This document shows positions 1-9,467 of a DNA stretch of 64,000 nt, piece after piece; the first letter of the stretch is position 1; every line of letters starts with the position of its first letter. The notes under the pieces are model-generated. The model was given only the letters and a program-made list of their open reading frames with translations. It ran no database searches and was not told where the DNA came from. Source of the stretch: Nematostella vectensis (Eukaryota > Cnidaria > Anthozoa > Actiniaria > Edwardsiidae); NCBI RefSeq assembly GCF_932526225.1, contig NC_064039.1, forward strand, positions 930,001 to 994,000. The letters are read 5' to 3'. Both the position numbers and the translations under genes were made by a program.

Positions 1-140
1 AAATGACGACCTAATGCATCACTTACTGTATTGTGTGTTAAGATGATTATTGTTGCTGTCCTTGTAATGCCTGTCGGAGATAAGATGATACAAGCGATTA
101 TCATGATCAACTATTGGCGTATATCCACCTTTTCTTCTAG

Positions 141-2429
141 GTGAAGATCTACGCCGGTCCCAGGCTCGTCAAAGAGCTCCCTCTGGGACCCCTCCCTGCG
201 TCCAGTATGAGCATCGAGTACGGTGGCCTCGAATGTGCCGTTGAGATCGTGGAAAATGTCGAGGATGCCATCGCCCACATCCACAAGTTTGGCAGCTCCC
301 ACACTGAGAGTATCATCACCAATGATGGTAAGCGGGCCTCTCACCAATAGCGGCTACAGGGCTCTCAGAGATAATATTATTGTTATCAATGACGGTCTGT
401 CTCGCTCAAAGTAGTGAGTCACGTTTCCGGCGAAGGGATAGTAACCACAATCAAGAACGGCCAAAAAGATGATCAAGATAAAATGACGTCACGAAAATGT
501 ATTCCCAGCCCCTCGCGGCAAAATACAGGAAATGGAAGAACTAAAACAAGACTATAAACTTATCAATCAGACTGGCACTTGAATGTTATCTTGCACAGGA
601 GTAAGTCAGGGGTTGTTAAAGGCGTATGTAAGAGATAACATTGCATACTTTTTATCATCAGATGAGACAGCTAATAAATTCCTGAAGAGTGTCGATAGCG
701 CATGCGTGTTCCATAACGCCAGTACGAGGTTCGCAGATGGCTACCGGTTTGGGCTTGGTGAGTTTTCCTACATATCAACGACCGTAAGGTCGCAATCGAT
801 CGCAAAGATGTTTCCATATGATCGCACACGATCGCAGCTAATTTGACCGTACGGTCGCAACCGATCGCAAAGTTGTTTCAATATGATCGCACATGGTTGC
901 AGCTAATTTGACCGTACGTTCGCAACCGATCGCAAAGTTGTTTCCATATGATAGCACACGATCGCAGCCAATTTGTCTGTGCGATCGCAACCGATTGCAA
1001 AGTGGCTTCCATATGATCGCACTCGATCGCAGCTAATTTGACCGTACGGTCGCAACCGATCGCAAAGTTGTTCTTATATGATCACCCTCGATCGCAGCTT
1101 ATTTGACCGTACGGTCGCAACCGATCGCAAAGTTGTTTTCATATGATCGCACACGATCGCAGCTAATTTGACCGTACGGTCGCAACCGATCGCAAAGTTA
1201 TTTCCATATGATCGCTCACGATCGCAGCTAATTTGACCGTACGGTCGCAACCGATCGCAAAGTTGTTTCCATATGATAGCACACGATCGCAGCTTATTTG
1301 ACCGTTCGGTCGCAACCGATCGCAAAGTTGTTTCCATATAATCGCTCACGATCGCAGCTAATTTGACCGTACGGTCGCAACCGATCGCAAAGTTGTTTCC
1401 ATATGATTGCACACAATCGCAGCTAATTTGACCGTACGGTCGCAACCGATCGCAAAGTTGTTTCCATGTGATAGCACACAATCGCAGCTTATTTGACCGT
1501 ACGGTCGCAACCGATCGCAAAGTTGTTTCCATGTGATAGCACACGATCGCAGCTTATTTGACCGTTCGGTCGCAACCGATCGCAAAGTTGTTTCCATGTG
1601 AGCACACGATCCCAGCTAATTTGACGTACGGTCGCAACCGATCGCAAAGTTGTTACCGTGTGATAGCACACGATCGCAGCAGTTTCCATATAATCGATCG
1701 AGAACAGATATATGGAAATCAGCCTTTAGTAACAGCCTGGGGCCGAACTACCATGACACAAGTTTCTAAGGCTTATTAGCAACGTTTTGCGGGCGTCTGT
1801 CCTAGGAACAGTCAACATTATTCTCAGGTTTTAATACATCAAAATTTCAAAGTGATTAAAAAATCATGACAGTACATGGTTTCAAATAAAATATATACAG
1901 ATAATATGCTGAGCAATTGAATGGAGCCGTTTTTTATTGTAGGGAATTGATTTTCACAGTGATTCCAGTGGATATAACTCGGCTACTGAAGTGCACATGT
2001 TACCTGCATTGCATTTTTTGCGGTAGTAAAAGATTCTATACACTTGTCTCTATTTAACATGGACCTTTTTTCAACAAAGTTGCTATTAAATATTCCACTA
2101 CTATACAAGATAGGAACGTATTTTCTCGACCTCACGCGGATTCTTACTGTATTCCTTCGCCTGTTTCAGGTGCCGAGGTTGGCATCAGCACAGGCCGCAT
2201 TCACGCACGTGGGCCTGTAGGAGTTGAGGGCCTTCTCACGACCAAGTGGACCCTTCGCGGCGAGGGACACACAGTAGCGGACTTTGCAGATGGAGGGACC
2301 TACACATACCTGCACGAGGCCCTTCCCTTGGATAGCCCTGATGGTCCCCAGGACTCCTCGGATTGCTCGTCTTGTTCAGATAATGAGAAAGAACCGGAAG
2401 TAGAAACCGAAAAAAAGTATGATCAGTAG
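141..2429 (+). CDS. ALDH18A1: Delta-1-pyrroline-5-carboxylate synthase, C-terminal exons (partial)
   Basis: Three exons join in phase: 141-327, 662-757 and 2170-2429 (TAG at 2427-2429), each with AG acceptors and GT donors. The joined product covers the end of the gamma-glutamyl-phosphate reductase half of P5CS. Recognisable family stretches are [56 protein letters not shown] and the TYLHEALP region. P5CS makes glutamate-5-semialdehyde, the precursor of proline and ornithine, in mitochondria. The N-terminal kinase half lies left of the window. After the conserved end there is an acidic, Ser/Cys-rich tail of about 35 residues that I do not recognise. Intron 758-2169 holds a 65-bp tandem array. 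A likely polyadenylation signal AATAAA is at 2862-2867. Identification rests on recalled family sequence; exon phases agree at both junctions. Confidence 0.93.
780..1690. repeat. 65-bp minisatellite in P5CS intron
   Basis: About 14 tandem copies of a 65-bp unit, beginning some 20 bp after the exon donor at 758. Each unit contains the 12-bp palindrome GACCGTACGGTC and several GATCGCA-type words. Copies differ by scattered substitutions. Open frames across it on the minus strand are repeat artefacts. Confidence 0.95.
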
Positions 2430-2582
2430 CATTATAGTGGGATTAAAATGCAGGATAGGTTCAGCACACTATATCAGACTTGCCGTCATAGAATACAGGC
2501 CGTCTTAAATTACATGCCGTCATAGAATATACGTCCTCATCAAGACAGGCCGTCATAAAAGACGTACCGGAAACTTTTAAGC

Positions 2583-2842
2583 TGACAGCTCTACTCACCG
2601 GACACTTGTAAACGGACAGCACCACCGATGATGACCTCTCGTAAGCGGATAGATCTACTCACCGGACATTTGTAAACGGACAGCACCACCGATGGACCTC
2701 TCGTAAGCGGATAGTTCTACTCACCGGACACTTGTAAACGGACAGCACCACCGATGGACCTCTCGTAAGCGGAAAGATCTACTTACCGGACATTTGTAAA
2801 CGGACAGCACCACCGATGGACCTCTCGTAAGCGGATAGGTTC
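2583..2842. repeat. 62-bp tandem repeat in P5CS 3' UTR or flank
   Basis: About four copies of a unit of about 62 bp, marked by CCGGACACTTGTAAACGGAC starts at 2598, 2662, 2724 and 2786. It lies between the P5CS stop and the AATAAA at 2862-2867, so it is probably transcribed in the 3' UTR. Confidence 0.9.
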
Positions 2843-2861
2843 TACTTGTGCCTCAGCTTTG

Positions 2862-2867
2862 AATAAA
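2862..2867 (+). terminator. Polyadenylation signal, probable P5CS 3' end
   Basis: AATAAA about 430 bp after the P5CS stop and just beyond the 62-bp repeat, followed by a GT-rich stretch. Position only; no transcript evidence. Confidence 0.45.
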
Positions 2868-3725
2868 AACTGGTGTTTCTGGATACGGATTGCATCAACT
2901 CTTTGTATATGTCTTTTTGTCTGGGATTCCTGTGTTGGTCAGCCCCGAACCCTCGTAGGCGCTGTTGCAAACCACAGGAAACCCAAGATAAGTGTTAAGA
3001 GCTAAGACTTGGAGTCAACGACAATTTTATCATGCCTCTTTTGCATGCCTTACTAGAAAAGGAACGTTTTTTTCGTGCATAATACCGTGGGAACACCGCC
3101 ACCGCCTGTTAGCAGCATGCAAGCCGCCAGGTAGTTTGTGACTGACTTATGACTAGCCAAAAAGCGTAGCCACTCAGTATTTAAAGTGCGTCTGTAACAG
3201 ACTGTGTAAGGTATTTTTATCTTGAAACCAATAAAAACGTATTTAGTTTGGCAAAACAGCTGCATTCTTGCAACTAGTTTGGCTAGGGGTGTCTTTATAA
3301 TCGTATTTTGGGGCATAACTCAAGGAGTATCACATTTCTATAGGGTATCGGTGACATTTCTACATTGTTTATATTAAGATGAGCATTATATACACTATTT
3401 TACAGCATCTGACTATTTTGGGGAAACCCAAAATACCTCATGTTAAATAGGGGGAAGTAATACACCCCTCCCCTCTCTATCGCCTTTGCAGCCGCTCACG
3501 GAGCGTTGCGTGACCCGACACGGCAGCAAAAGACCACCACCTCTTCTTTCGAGACAAAGCAGATAATAGCCTCCGGGGCTTACTAGAGCTTTTACGGTAT
3601 TGCGTGACACTGATGTGACTCGGCCGTAACGAGTCATCCTCCAAACAAAACCGGAACCTGTAGCGAAAAGAGATTGCTTCTCGTAATCAATTCGAAATAA
3701 GGCAACTCGAAGTGGCTATGATTGA
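2868..3725. other. Intergenic, P5CS to first small secreted gene
   Basis: No gene supported. The kappaB-like site at 3420-3429 is listed separately. Short minus-strand open frames at 3053-3316 and 3443-3637 lack domains or a plausible start context. Confidence 0.6.
3420..3429. promoter_or_regulatory. kappaB-like site upstream of secreted gene 1
   Basis: GGGGAAACCCA motif about 300 bp upstream of the ATG at 3726. It misses the GGGRNWYYCC consensus by one base, making it the weakest of the four sites near the small secreted genes. Confidence 0.35.
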
Positions 3726-4145
3726 ATGGGAATCATGTACACAACCATCCCTAACTGGTTTCGTCTCATTCTAATCCTGTCTCTTCTCGTCGTTTTTGTA
3801 ACTTCGATCTTTGCCTGTCCAAGTCACCAACATGACTTTCGCGAAGAAGGCTTTGGTGTAGTACGCATCTCTGTGCGGAGTTCCGTCAAATGGATAACGA
3901 AAGAGAAGAAAAGTCTTATTGGAATAACACTATCCTCTGGCGAGGACAAGGGGTCGCTGGCCATCACTAAGGAATTCTACGTCAAGAGTGCAGTGACAGT
4001 CTGCTCTAAGTGCCGTTTGGCTACGGGCGCTGTTTCTTACGTTGAATCAGCTCGAGAGAATCGTCGCATTTCAGCCCGCATTGGCACCCCTTTTGCACCA
4101 AGCATTGGCGCTCAAGGGCTGACGGATGGCCTGTGTATAATATAA
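3726..4145 (+). CDS. Small secreted protein 1 (139 aa), unknown family
   Basis: A single-exon frame that I do not recognise as a named family. Residues about 10-30 form a hydrophobic signal-peptide core (RLILILSLLVVFVTSIFA), followed by a mature region of about 110 residues. The mature part has an isolated CxxC pair (VCSKC, about residue 93) and is rich in Ser, Arg and Lys. An in-frame Met at residue 4 is an alternative start. It is the first of four intronless small secreted genes on either side of the Polinton, each with a kappaB-like element upstream. A role as a secreted immune or stress effector is inference from that context, not from homology. Confidence 0.6.
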   Translation: MGIMYTTIPNWFRLILILSLLVVFVTSIFACPSHQHDFREEGFGVVRISVRSSVKWITKEKKSLIGITLSSGEDKGSLAITKEFYVKSAVTVCSKCRLATGAVSYVESARENRRISARIGTPFAPSIGAQGLTDGLCII

Positions 4146-4583
4146 ACATGTTATAAGCATTTTGGGAAGTCAGAATAAGTGAAAACTCTTGGAATAATTA
4201 TTTGTTTGTATACTATGGGTTAATCGAATAATGGACTAGTCGATTTCTATATATTTTGGCAAAAACAATCTAAGAGACTATGTATTTTTTTAAAATTTAA
4301 AACAATCTATTTTTATGATTTTGTAATACACAAATACACCAAATAATAGTAGAATCTTTGATAGGATTTTATTGAGAGGGATCTGAATGGATACTGTAAA
4401 CATTATCTATGGCAGCTTGATATTGCTAAAAGTTCTATAATATTTTATCTTATGATGCAAAGCGTGTTTTGCCTATTGAGCCTTATTATGATTGATCATA
4501 TGAACAACATGATCCACCTCACATGATCCCTAATAAGGCAAGTGGGAAAATTCCCTTCAAAAGCATATTGCTACAAATAGGGA
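4146..4583. other. AT-rich spacer between secreted genes 1 and 2
   Basis: A+T-rich sequence with no supported gene; it presumably includes the 3' UTR of gene 1 and the promoter of gene 2. Confidence 0.6.
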
Positions 4584-4594
4584 GGGGAAACCCC
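4584..4594. promoter_or_regulatory. kappaB-like palindrome upstream of secreted gene 2
   Basis: GGGGAAACCCC, matching the kappaB consensus on both strands, 73 bp before the ATG at 4667. A CRE-like TGACGTCA core (gatgacgtcag) follows at about 4600. Both are plausible promoter elements of an inducible gene. Confidence 0.5.
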
Positions 4595-4666
4595 TTATTG
4601 ATGACGTCAGCTGAACCTTTGGTATGCTTTACTACGGTATCATTGAAGCTTTTCGTATAAATCGAG

Positions 4667-5098
4667 ATGGTAGTCTTTCCGGTATACCTGCTGCTATGTT
4701 TAGTTCCTCCACTCTCGAGCGGAGAGCCTGATAAAACCCTTGTAGAAGTTAAATACGACAAAGAAACGGGAAAGTTTTACTACGAGCAAGAAAGCTCATC
4801 AGGTCTCAGCGAGAAGATTGTGCTTCAAGAAGGAAACACTCAACTAGAGTACGTGGATGAGGGATCTAAATCCACGAGTCTAAAGGCCGAACTTTCCCAA
4901 GATGGTGTGGGTATTGGACTTGAGACGCGCAAGTCATGGAAGAAAGCCAAGAGATATGTGAAGCAAGGGGGTCGGCTTGAGATTCCAGTGTCGGAACAAT
5001 GTATGCTGGACACGGGATGTCGAAGAGACATCCTTGGAAAGGTTAGCGAAGGACTAAAGAATGGTATTGGCCAAGACCATTCCAAACAACTCGAGTAA
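4667..5098 (+). CDS. Small secreted protein 2 (143 aa), unknown family
   Basis: An intronless frame beginning with a short signal peptide (VVFPVYLLLCLVPPLSSG). The mature chain is charged, with two cysteines (C-M-L-D-T-G-C) near residue 112. Its first mature segment (VKYDKETGKFYYEQE) resembles that of secreted protein 4 at 19658 (VSYNTQTKEIIYKEE) in spacing and residues, so the two may be diverged paralogues. AATAAA at 5214-5219 is a likely polyadenylation signal, only 55 bp before the Polinton target site. Function unknown; the kappaB-like site at 4584 suggests inducible, perhaps immune, expression. Confidence 0.65.
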   Translation: MVVFPVYLLLCLVPPLSSGEPDKTLVEVKYDKETGKFYYEQESSSGLSEKIVLQEGNTQLEYVDEGSKSTSLKAELSQDGVGIGLETRKSWKKAKRYVKQGGRLEIPVSEQCMLDTGCRRDILGKVSEGLKNGIGQDHSKQLE

Positions 5099-5268
5099 TT
5101 ACACATAACGAAGCTGTCGTTATGGCTATCTAATCCAAGCAAGGCTATACAGGAAACACAGAACTTAGCAAAAATTAAAAAACCGGATTCACTATAGCCA
5201 GCAACTGAGCCTCAATAAAAAAAATCCATACAAGACATTTTGTAAAGGGTAACTTGTAAAGGGTAACC

Positions 5269-5274
5269 TTACAA
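5269..5274. repeat. Left target-site duplication TTACAA
   Basis: TTACAA directly abuts the first G of the element and recurs at 18433-18438 right after its last C. Six bases is the duplication length known for Polinton/Maverick integration. Confidence 0.9.
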
Positions 5275-5515
5275 GGGGGGGACTGGGTAGTTTGAGCCAA
5301 ACATTCGGCGAAGTTAATGTAGGCCAAATCGATTTCACGTACATAAACAATCGGCAAAAGCTAATGTAGGCCAAATCGATTTCACGTACGTAAACAATCG
5401 GCAAAAGTTAATGTAGGCAAAATAGATTTCGCGAACACGGATAATCAATTAGGGGCAGGTGTTTCGCGTGCATGAATAATAATTAGGGCCGGTGTTTCGC
5501 GCGCATGAATAATTA
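5275..5515. repeat. Left terminal inverted repeat of the Polinton
   Basis: Starts with G7 then ACTGGGTAG. Aligned with the reverse complement of 18190-18432 it differs by one substitution (about 5440) and the length of the terminal G run (7 versus 9). It contains a nested 47-bp direct repeat (TAATGTAGG starts at 5315, 5362 and 5409) and two TTTCGCG(C/T)GCATGAATAAT units. Confidence 0.96.
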
Positions 5516-5684
5516 GGGTGTAGGCCGGGCGCGTGCAAGCACAAGGACTTGCGCTTACACGACTTTTTGGGGCAAATAGCGGTGGGGCCGCGAAAACGAG
5601 GGGGGCCGCCAACCTACGGAGCGCGGAATAATCGTTTTTTGGCTGTGAGTTCGAAGCCGCCTGCGTGGCGTTTAAACCTGAGTT
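5516..5684. other. Short noncoding stretch inside left TIR
   Basis: GC-rich, between the TIR end and the stop codon of the first minus-strand gene. No gene or clear signal seen. Confidence 0.6.
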
Positions 5685-6260
5685 CTACTCGAACACCCCG
5701 CTCCCGAACTCCTCGCGAATTTTTTGCAGTCTCTTTTTCATCCTTTCGCGTGCCACCAGGGAGGGCCCCTTCCCGCTTTTGTTATCATGCGGTGCGAGGC
5801 CGTGCCGAGCTCTGATGGCGGTCTTGAGTGCGTTGTATCTCTCTTGTTCCTGAAGTATTAGCCGAAACTCTTCGTCTGAGATACGCCCGTCTTGCAGAGC
5901 CTTAGAGACCAGCTCGCTGATCGAGTTTTTCTTACTCTCCGCTAGAACCATCGTGTCTTCGTGTTTAGCCACCTTGCTCGTAAGACCCCTAGAGACCACC
6001 CCCGCGCCCGCGCCCACGACACCGACCAGCCCAGCGACCCCTGCCAGCGGAGCGCCGATCAGAACCCCTATCCCACTCAAAGAGACTCCCAGCCCGGCGC
6101 TGGAAAGCACCCCTGCAGCGATGCCGGATGCCACAGACACAGCATGGGTAACGGCGAAGGCGCGCTTATACTTCTTCCGCACCTGTCGATAATGCGTTAT
6201 CTCGTTGTCTAGAACCGCCTGGGTGTCACGTATTACCTGGAGTCGGAAACTTTGCGCCAT
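5685..6260 (-). CDS. Polinton hypothetical membrane protein (191 aa)
   Basis: Leftmost element gene, reading towards the left TIR. Residues 1-40 are a charged helical segment. Residues about 40-90 form a long Gly/Ala/Val-rich hydrophobic hairpin (GVLIGAPLAGVAGLVGVVGA within it). A charged helical C-terminal half follows. I associate this layout with unnamed proteins of cnidarian Polintons, but no function is known to me. Membrane insertion in the virion or host cell is inference. The gene ends 16 bp before the minor capsid gene, probably in one transcription unit with it. Confidence 0.75.
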   Translation of the reverse strand: MAQSFRLQVIRDTQAVLDNEITHYRQVRKKYKRAFAVTHAVSVASGIAAGVLSSAGLGVSLSGIGVLIGAPLAGVAGLVGVVGAGAGVVSRGLTSKVAKHEDTMVLAESKKNSISELVSKALQDGRISDEEFRLILQEQERYNALKTAIRARHGLAPHDNKSGKGPSLVARERMKKRLQKIREEFGSGVFE

Positions 6261-6276
6261 GCCTGCTATGTCGGAC

Positions 6277-6966
6277 CTAGGTTAGCTCTAATACGAGGCG
6301 AACAGGCTTGCCCTTAAAGTCCACCCGTCTACCACGGTCATCCCTGATCCATATTCGGATACTCGAGACAAACTCAGAGGAAGACGCTGCGACGCAAATG
6401 GGGATGTCGGGCCCATAGACGACTTTCTCGTGCGGCCTCCCGCGGGTTTCTAGGCAAGCCAGAACGTTTGAATTCTCGTCTAAGGCGAGGCACTGCGAGC
6501 GGTCTACGATGTCGCAGAAGACGTAGATGGCCTCTATTTTCGGCAAAGTCACCTCAAGTGGGGGGACCCCCACGGGCATTGCGAGGCCCCGCGCCCCCAT
6601 CTGATCGTCTTTAGCCTCTAGGCCAAATAGTGCGCAAAGCTCGGCGTTCAGGAACACAACGCCTGTGGACAAGAGCACGATCTTCCCAGTGAGGGGGTCC
6701 TGCTTCGCGGTCAGAATCTGGCTTTTAGCGTGGTTGATCGTTTCCACGATGGACTCGGCCGTGTGGTGCCCGACTGGCAGAGTAGCGATGGGCGGGAGGG
6801 AGGCTATAGTCGTTATCTGCTGCTCCCGCTCGAGGTTATACCAGCTGTTAAACAGCGAGCACTGCCGGAGCGCCACAAAGCGTGGGCGTCTTATCGGCTG
6901 CCCGAAGAAGAGCGTCAGTTCACCTCCGGTGAACTCAGCGTGTAGGACCACCATTGTGTTGAACAT
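6277..6966 (-). CDS. Penton-type minor capsid protein (229 aa)
   Basis: About 229 residues, the size of a single jelly-roll penton subunit. Recognisable features are the N-terminal HAEFTGGELTLFFGQPI-like strand pair, an NSWYNLE segment, a central beta-rich region, and a C-terminal IRIWIRDDRGRRVDFKGKP strand-turn-strand followed by VRLVLEL. In Polinton-like viruses this protein forms the pentameric vertices and is encoded with the major capsid protein. A second Met at residue 5 is a possible start. The gene is divergent from the + strand gene at 6997 with only about 30 bp between them, so both promoters must sit in that gap or overlap coding sequence. Assignment is by motif recall, not search. 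Confidence 0.75.
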   Translation of the reverse strand: MFNTMVVLHAEFTGGELTLFFGQPIRRPRFVALRQCSLFNSWYNLEREQQITTIASLPPIATLPVGHHTAESIVETINHAKSQILTAKQDPLTGKIVLLSTGVVFLNAELCALFGLEAKDDQMGARGLAMPVGVPPLEVTLPKIEAIYVFCDIVDRSQCLALDENSNVLACLETRGRPHEKVVYGPDIPICVAASSSEFVSSIRIWIRDDRGRRVDFKGKPVRLVLELT

Positions 6967-6996
6967 AGCCCGCTTTCGTGTTTAATAGGGTTGGGC

Positions 6997-8514
6997 ATGG
7001 ATTGGGAAGGCTGGCAGATGCTGAACGAGGTCCCCCGAAGGAAGGAGGAGGAGACGAAGAAGGCGGCAGTTGCGGCGGGAGCCTCTATAGCCGAACATAT
7101 CAAACACGCTATAGCCGAACAAGCCAAAAAACCGGTTTCCCTAGGTTTCCCTAGGTCTCTGACCCTCGCGCAAAAGCTGCTCTACGCCGTGCCCGCGACC
7201 CCCGTGGAGAGCACGGCCTCAGACATCACCCCACTACTCACGCAGCTGGAGATACACGTGGCTGAGGACAAATCATTCACGACTAGGGTCCGAGACATAT
7301 TCAAAGAGACAGAAGTCACGCACAAGTCCGCCAAGGAGTCTCGCCGGTGGCTATCGGAGCCTTCCTATGGGTACAGGCCACAGCAACTCAACTTTGCGGT
7401 CTGGTGCGCAACCGCCGGATGTGGGGTGTCCCTAACTGACCCCACTTTCGCCACGCTCCCCTCTGTCATCAGGGGATTTCTAAGGTTTCACGTCTACTTC
7501 ACCAATCGGAGGATACTCTACGAGCTCGGCGTCCCCTTGCCTGGCGACAACCCGTTCACGCAAAAAGGTAACCCCTACAAGAAGGCCGCTTTCGAGCGTC
7601 TATGCATTGAGTTCGGTTTGCCGCGTAAGCCGGACTTCCGATGGAAAGGCGGGCGGAACCACGGGCTAGGCGATGTGTTTGTGTTCTACCCGGGGGAGGG
7701 GTATCGCAACGTGCACGTGATCCGTGGCTACGACACGGCGGCGGATGAGTACCCGAGCCACCTCAATCTGTTTAGCGACGAAGGTGGGACGTACAATAGT
7801 GGGAAGCAGGTGGGTTACATACGCAACGACGACCACGGGGGCGTGCAATATAGCTGGTTTGCGCCTCCCAAAGGCGAGGGGCTGACAAAAGCAGGGCTAG
7901 GGAGACTCGACCGCTCGGTCGAGGCGTTCGTCTACACAGTGCTTGGTGCACAGGTAAACGTCCGTTCCTCCATCGCAGGGGCCGGTGGGCCGGCCATGGA
8001 GGCGCAGGCGGAGTTCACGGAGCTGCTCGAAGACGCGATCATAGAAAACGACATCGCTCAAAGCGTGCAAAGGTACCAGTTAGCCGTGCAGGAGGCCAAG
8101 GTGAGACTGAGTCTTGCGGTTCCACCAGGTGTGTGGCTGATGCCGAGCGATCTGGTGATAAACACGCAAAGCGTCGTGGGGTACAACAATAAGCTGCAGA
8201 AAGCCACGGACTCCATGAAACTCGGCGCAAACGCGATCAACACCGAGACAAAGCCAGTCGGTGCTCATAACATGGCCGGTGGGCATCCTAGGGTGCAACA
8301 CGCGACTGACCACGTGCCGCCCCGGCGGCAAAGCGCCACTGCGAAAGTGCACGCGGAGGGCGCGGCTGCCCCGGACCTGGGCGGCGCCGGTGCCGTTCCG
8401 GCGTCGACACGACAGGCTGCGCATAGCACGTCGGGCGAAAAGAGTGACCACACCGCCCTCAAGGTGGGGTTGTCGGTGCTCGTGGCGGTCGTGGCGTATT
8501 ACTTGTTCCGATGA
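6997..8514 (+). CDS. Polinton hypothetical tail-anchored protein (505 aa)
   Basis: ATG at 6997 (MDWEGWQMLNEV); a TTG two codons earlier is less likely. The protein has an Ala/Lys-rich helical N-terminus, a central globular region with aromatic and Gly-rich motifs (DVFVFYPGEGYRNVHVIRGY, VGYIRNDDHGGVQYSWFAPP), a low-complexity linker after about residue 420, and a C-terminal hydrophobic segment (VGLSVLVAVVAYYLF) that ends the chain, as in a tail anchor. I recall similar proteins only from cnidarian Polintons and know no function; a virion or membrane role is inference. Its stop region overlaps the convergent minus-strand frame at 8499 by 16 bp. Confidence 0.75.
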   Translation: MDWEGWQMLNEVPRRKEEETKKAAVAAGASIAEHIKHAIAEQAKKPVSLGFPRSLTLAQKLLYAVPATPVESTASDITPLLTQLEIHVAEDKSFTTRVRDIFKETEVTHKSAKESRRWLSEPSYGYRPQQLNFAVWCATAGCGVSLTDPTFATLPSVIRGFLRFHVYFTNRRILYELGVPLPGDNPFTQKGNPYKKAAFERLCIEFGLPRKPDFRWKGGRNHGLGDVFVFYPGEGYRNVHVIRGYDTAADEYPSHLNLFSDEGGTYNSGKQVGYIRNDDHGGVQYSWFAPPKGEGLTKAGLGRLDRSVEAFVYTVLGAQVNVRSSIAGAGGPAMEAQAEFTELLEDAIIENDIAQSVQRYQLAVQEAKVRLSLAVPPGVWLMPSDLVINTQSVVGYNNKLQKATDSMKLGANAINTETKPVGAHNMAGGHPRVQHATDHVPPRRQSATAKVHAEGAAAPDLGGAGAVPASTRQAAHSTSGEKSDHTALKVGLSVLVAVVAYYLFR

Positions 8515-8705
8515 CTGCTTTGCATTTGACGAACCAAGAACGCGGCTACGGCTAGAATGAGCAGCCACGCGTTTTCGCCAAGGAATTTCACTGCTTCCCC
8601 CGCGGCCTTAAACACGAAGTTCGCGATGCTGCCTACTAGCCCAGGGAGAAGCTCGCCCAGCTTTTTCCCGATGGCCTTAAGCCCGTTACCGACCCCTCTG
8701 GCCAC
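8499..8705 (-). CDS. Small amphipathic membrane protein, or C-terminal part of the 8727-9467 gene
   Basis: 68 residues: an amphipathic Lys/Gly helix (GLKAIGKKLGELLPGLVG), a second helix, then a transmembrane segment (AWLLILAVAAFLV). It is in the same reading frame as the upstream gene ending at 8727; only a TAG and eight sense codons separate that end from this ATG. In relatives as I remember them, this module continues the upstream coiled-coil/TM protein in one chain. It is therefore either the separated C-terminal domain of a nonsense-broken gene or a product made by reinitiation or readthrough. The sequence type resembles membrane-active capsid peptides, which is inference. Confidence 0.6.
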   Translation of the reverse strand: MARGVGNGLKAIGKKLGELLPGLVGSIANFVFKAAGEAVKFLGENAWLLILAVAAFLVRQMQSSHRNK

Positions 8706-8726
8706 GGAGGAGAGCGACTTGCCGAG

Positions 8727-9467
8727 CTACGCCACAATCGCCGCGATCGTCGTCGCTACGGCCAACCCGATAGCGGTGACGGTAAAGCCGTACTTTTTGA
8801 AGATGGCTTTGATGCGTTCTCTTAGCGGCTTTTGGTTCTCGAGCTCTCGGTTTTCGCGTTCCAGTTCGTCAATCTCGGACAGCCTCTCCTCGTTGCGCTC
8901 ACGGGCCTCTTGGCGGCTACTCTCTGGCGAGTTAGGGTCGTCGATGGTCTCCCTGTCTGTGGCTGCCACCCCTTGCAGCTCTTGGATCCATTCTGTGTTC
9001 TCCTGGATGACCGCGTCTATCTCTGCCACGGACCCCATCGCCAGCTTGAAGCCTCTCAGGTTTGCAACGTCCTGTCGGACGCTCCCGTCCTCGTTGAACA
9101 GCTGTCTTGGTTTAGACCACCCCCCTTTGTCGAGGTTGCGAACCCGTATTAGCGTCTTTCCTCTCCGGTCTGACTGGAACCGTAGCAGACTCTCTCTAAG
9201 GTTTGGGTATTCCTCCCTGAGGAACTGGAGACCGAGTCTTGCCGCCGCACCCTCTGTGATGAACGAGGTTTCAGCACTTGCCGTTCCTGCGGTTTGCGAA
9301 GCCGTCCTATGCGCAGCATGCATACGCGACGACGTGCTCGTCATTGGGATCGACTCCCCGTCGTCGGGGTCGAACGGGATAAGGGGTGTCGTCTCGTCGT
9401 CCCCCACCCCGCGATCGGCGGACTCACCCGGCAAGGTATCGTCAATGTCAACGTCAACATCACCCAT
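8727..9467 (-). CDS. Polinton coiled-coil protein with C-terminal TM segment (246 aa)
   Basis: An acidic Asp-rich N-terminus (residues 1-45) and a Ser/Ala linker lead to a globular region around RGKTLIRVRNLDKGGW. A Glu/Arg-rich coiled coil follows (about 165-215), then IFKKYGFTVTAIGLAVATTI, a transmembrane segment directly before TAG. I recognise this combination from cnidarian Polintons; function unknown, probably virion or membrane associated. The frame stays open after the TAG into the 68-residue frame at 8499-8705, so the stop looks like an internal nonsense codon. The gene is divergent from the major capsid gene across a 108-bp intergenic region with a 16-bp palindrome. Confidence 0.75.
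   Translation of the reverse strand: MGDVDVDIDDTLPGESADRGVGDDETTPLIPFDPDDGESIPMTSTSSRMHAAHRTASQTAGTASAETSFITEGAAARLGLQFLREEYPNLRESLLRFQSDRRGKTLIRVRNLDKGGWSKPRQLFNEDGSVRQDVANLRGFKLAMGSVAEIDAVIQENTEWIQELQGVAATDRETIDDPNSPESSRQEARERNEERLSEIDELERENRELENQKPLRERIKAIFKKYGFTVTAIGLAVATTIAAIVA

Noticed and set aside
780-1690. Regular repeats suggesting a CRISPR array (also at 24001, 47815, 50931, 53579)
   Set aside because: Units are contiguous with no unique spacers, lie in introns of animal genes, and have no cas genes nearby. They are minisatellites.
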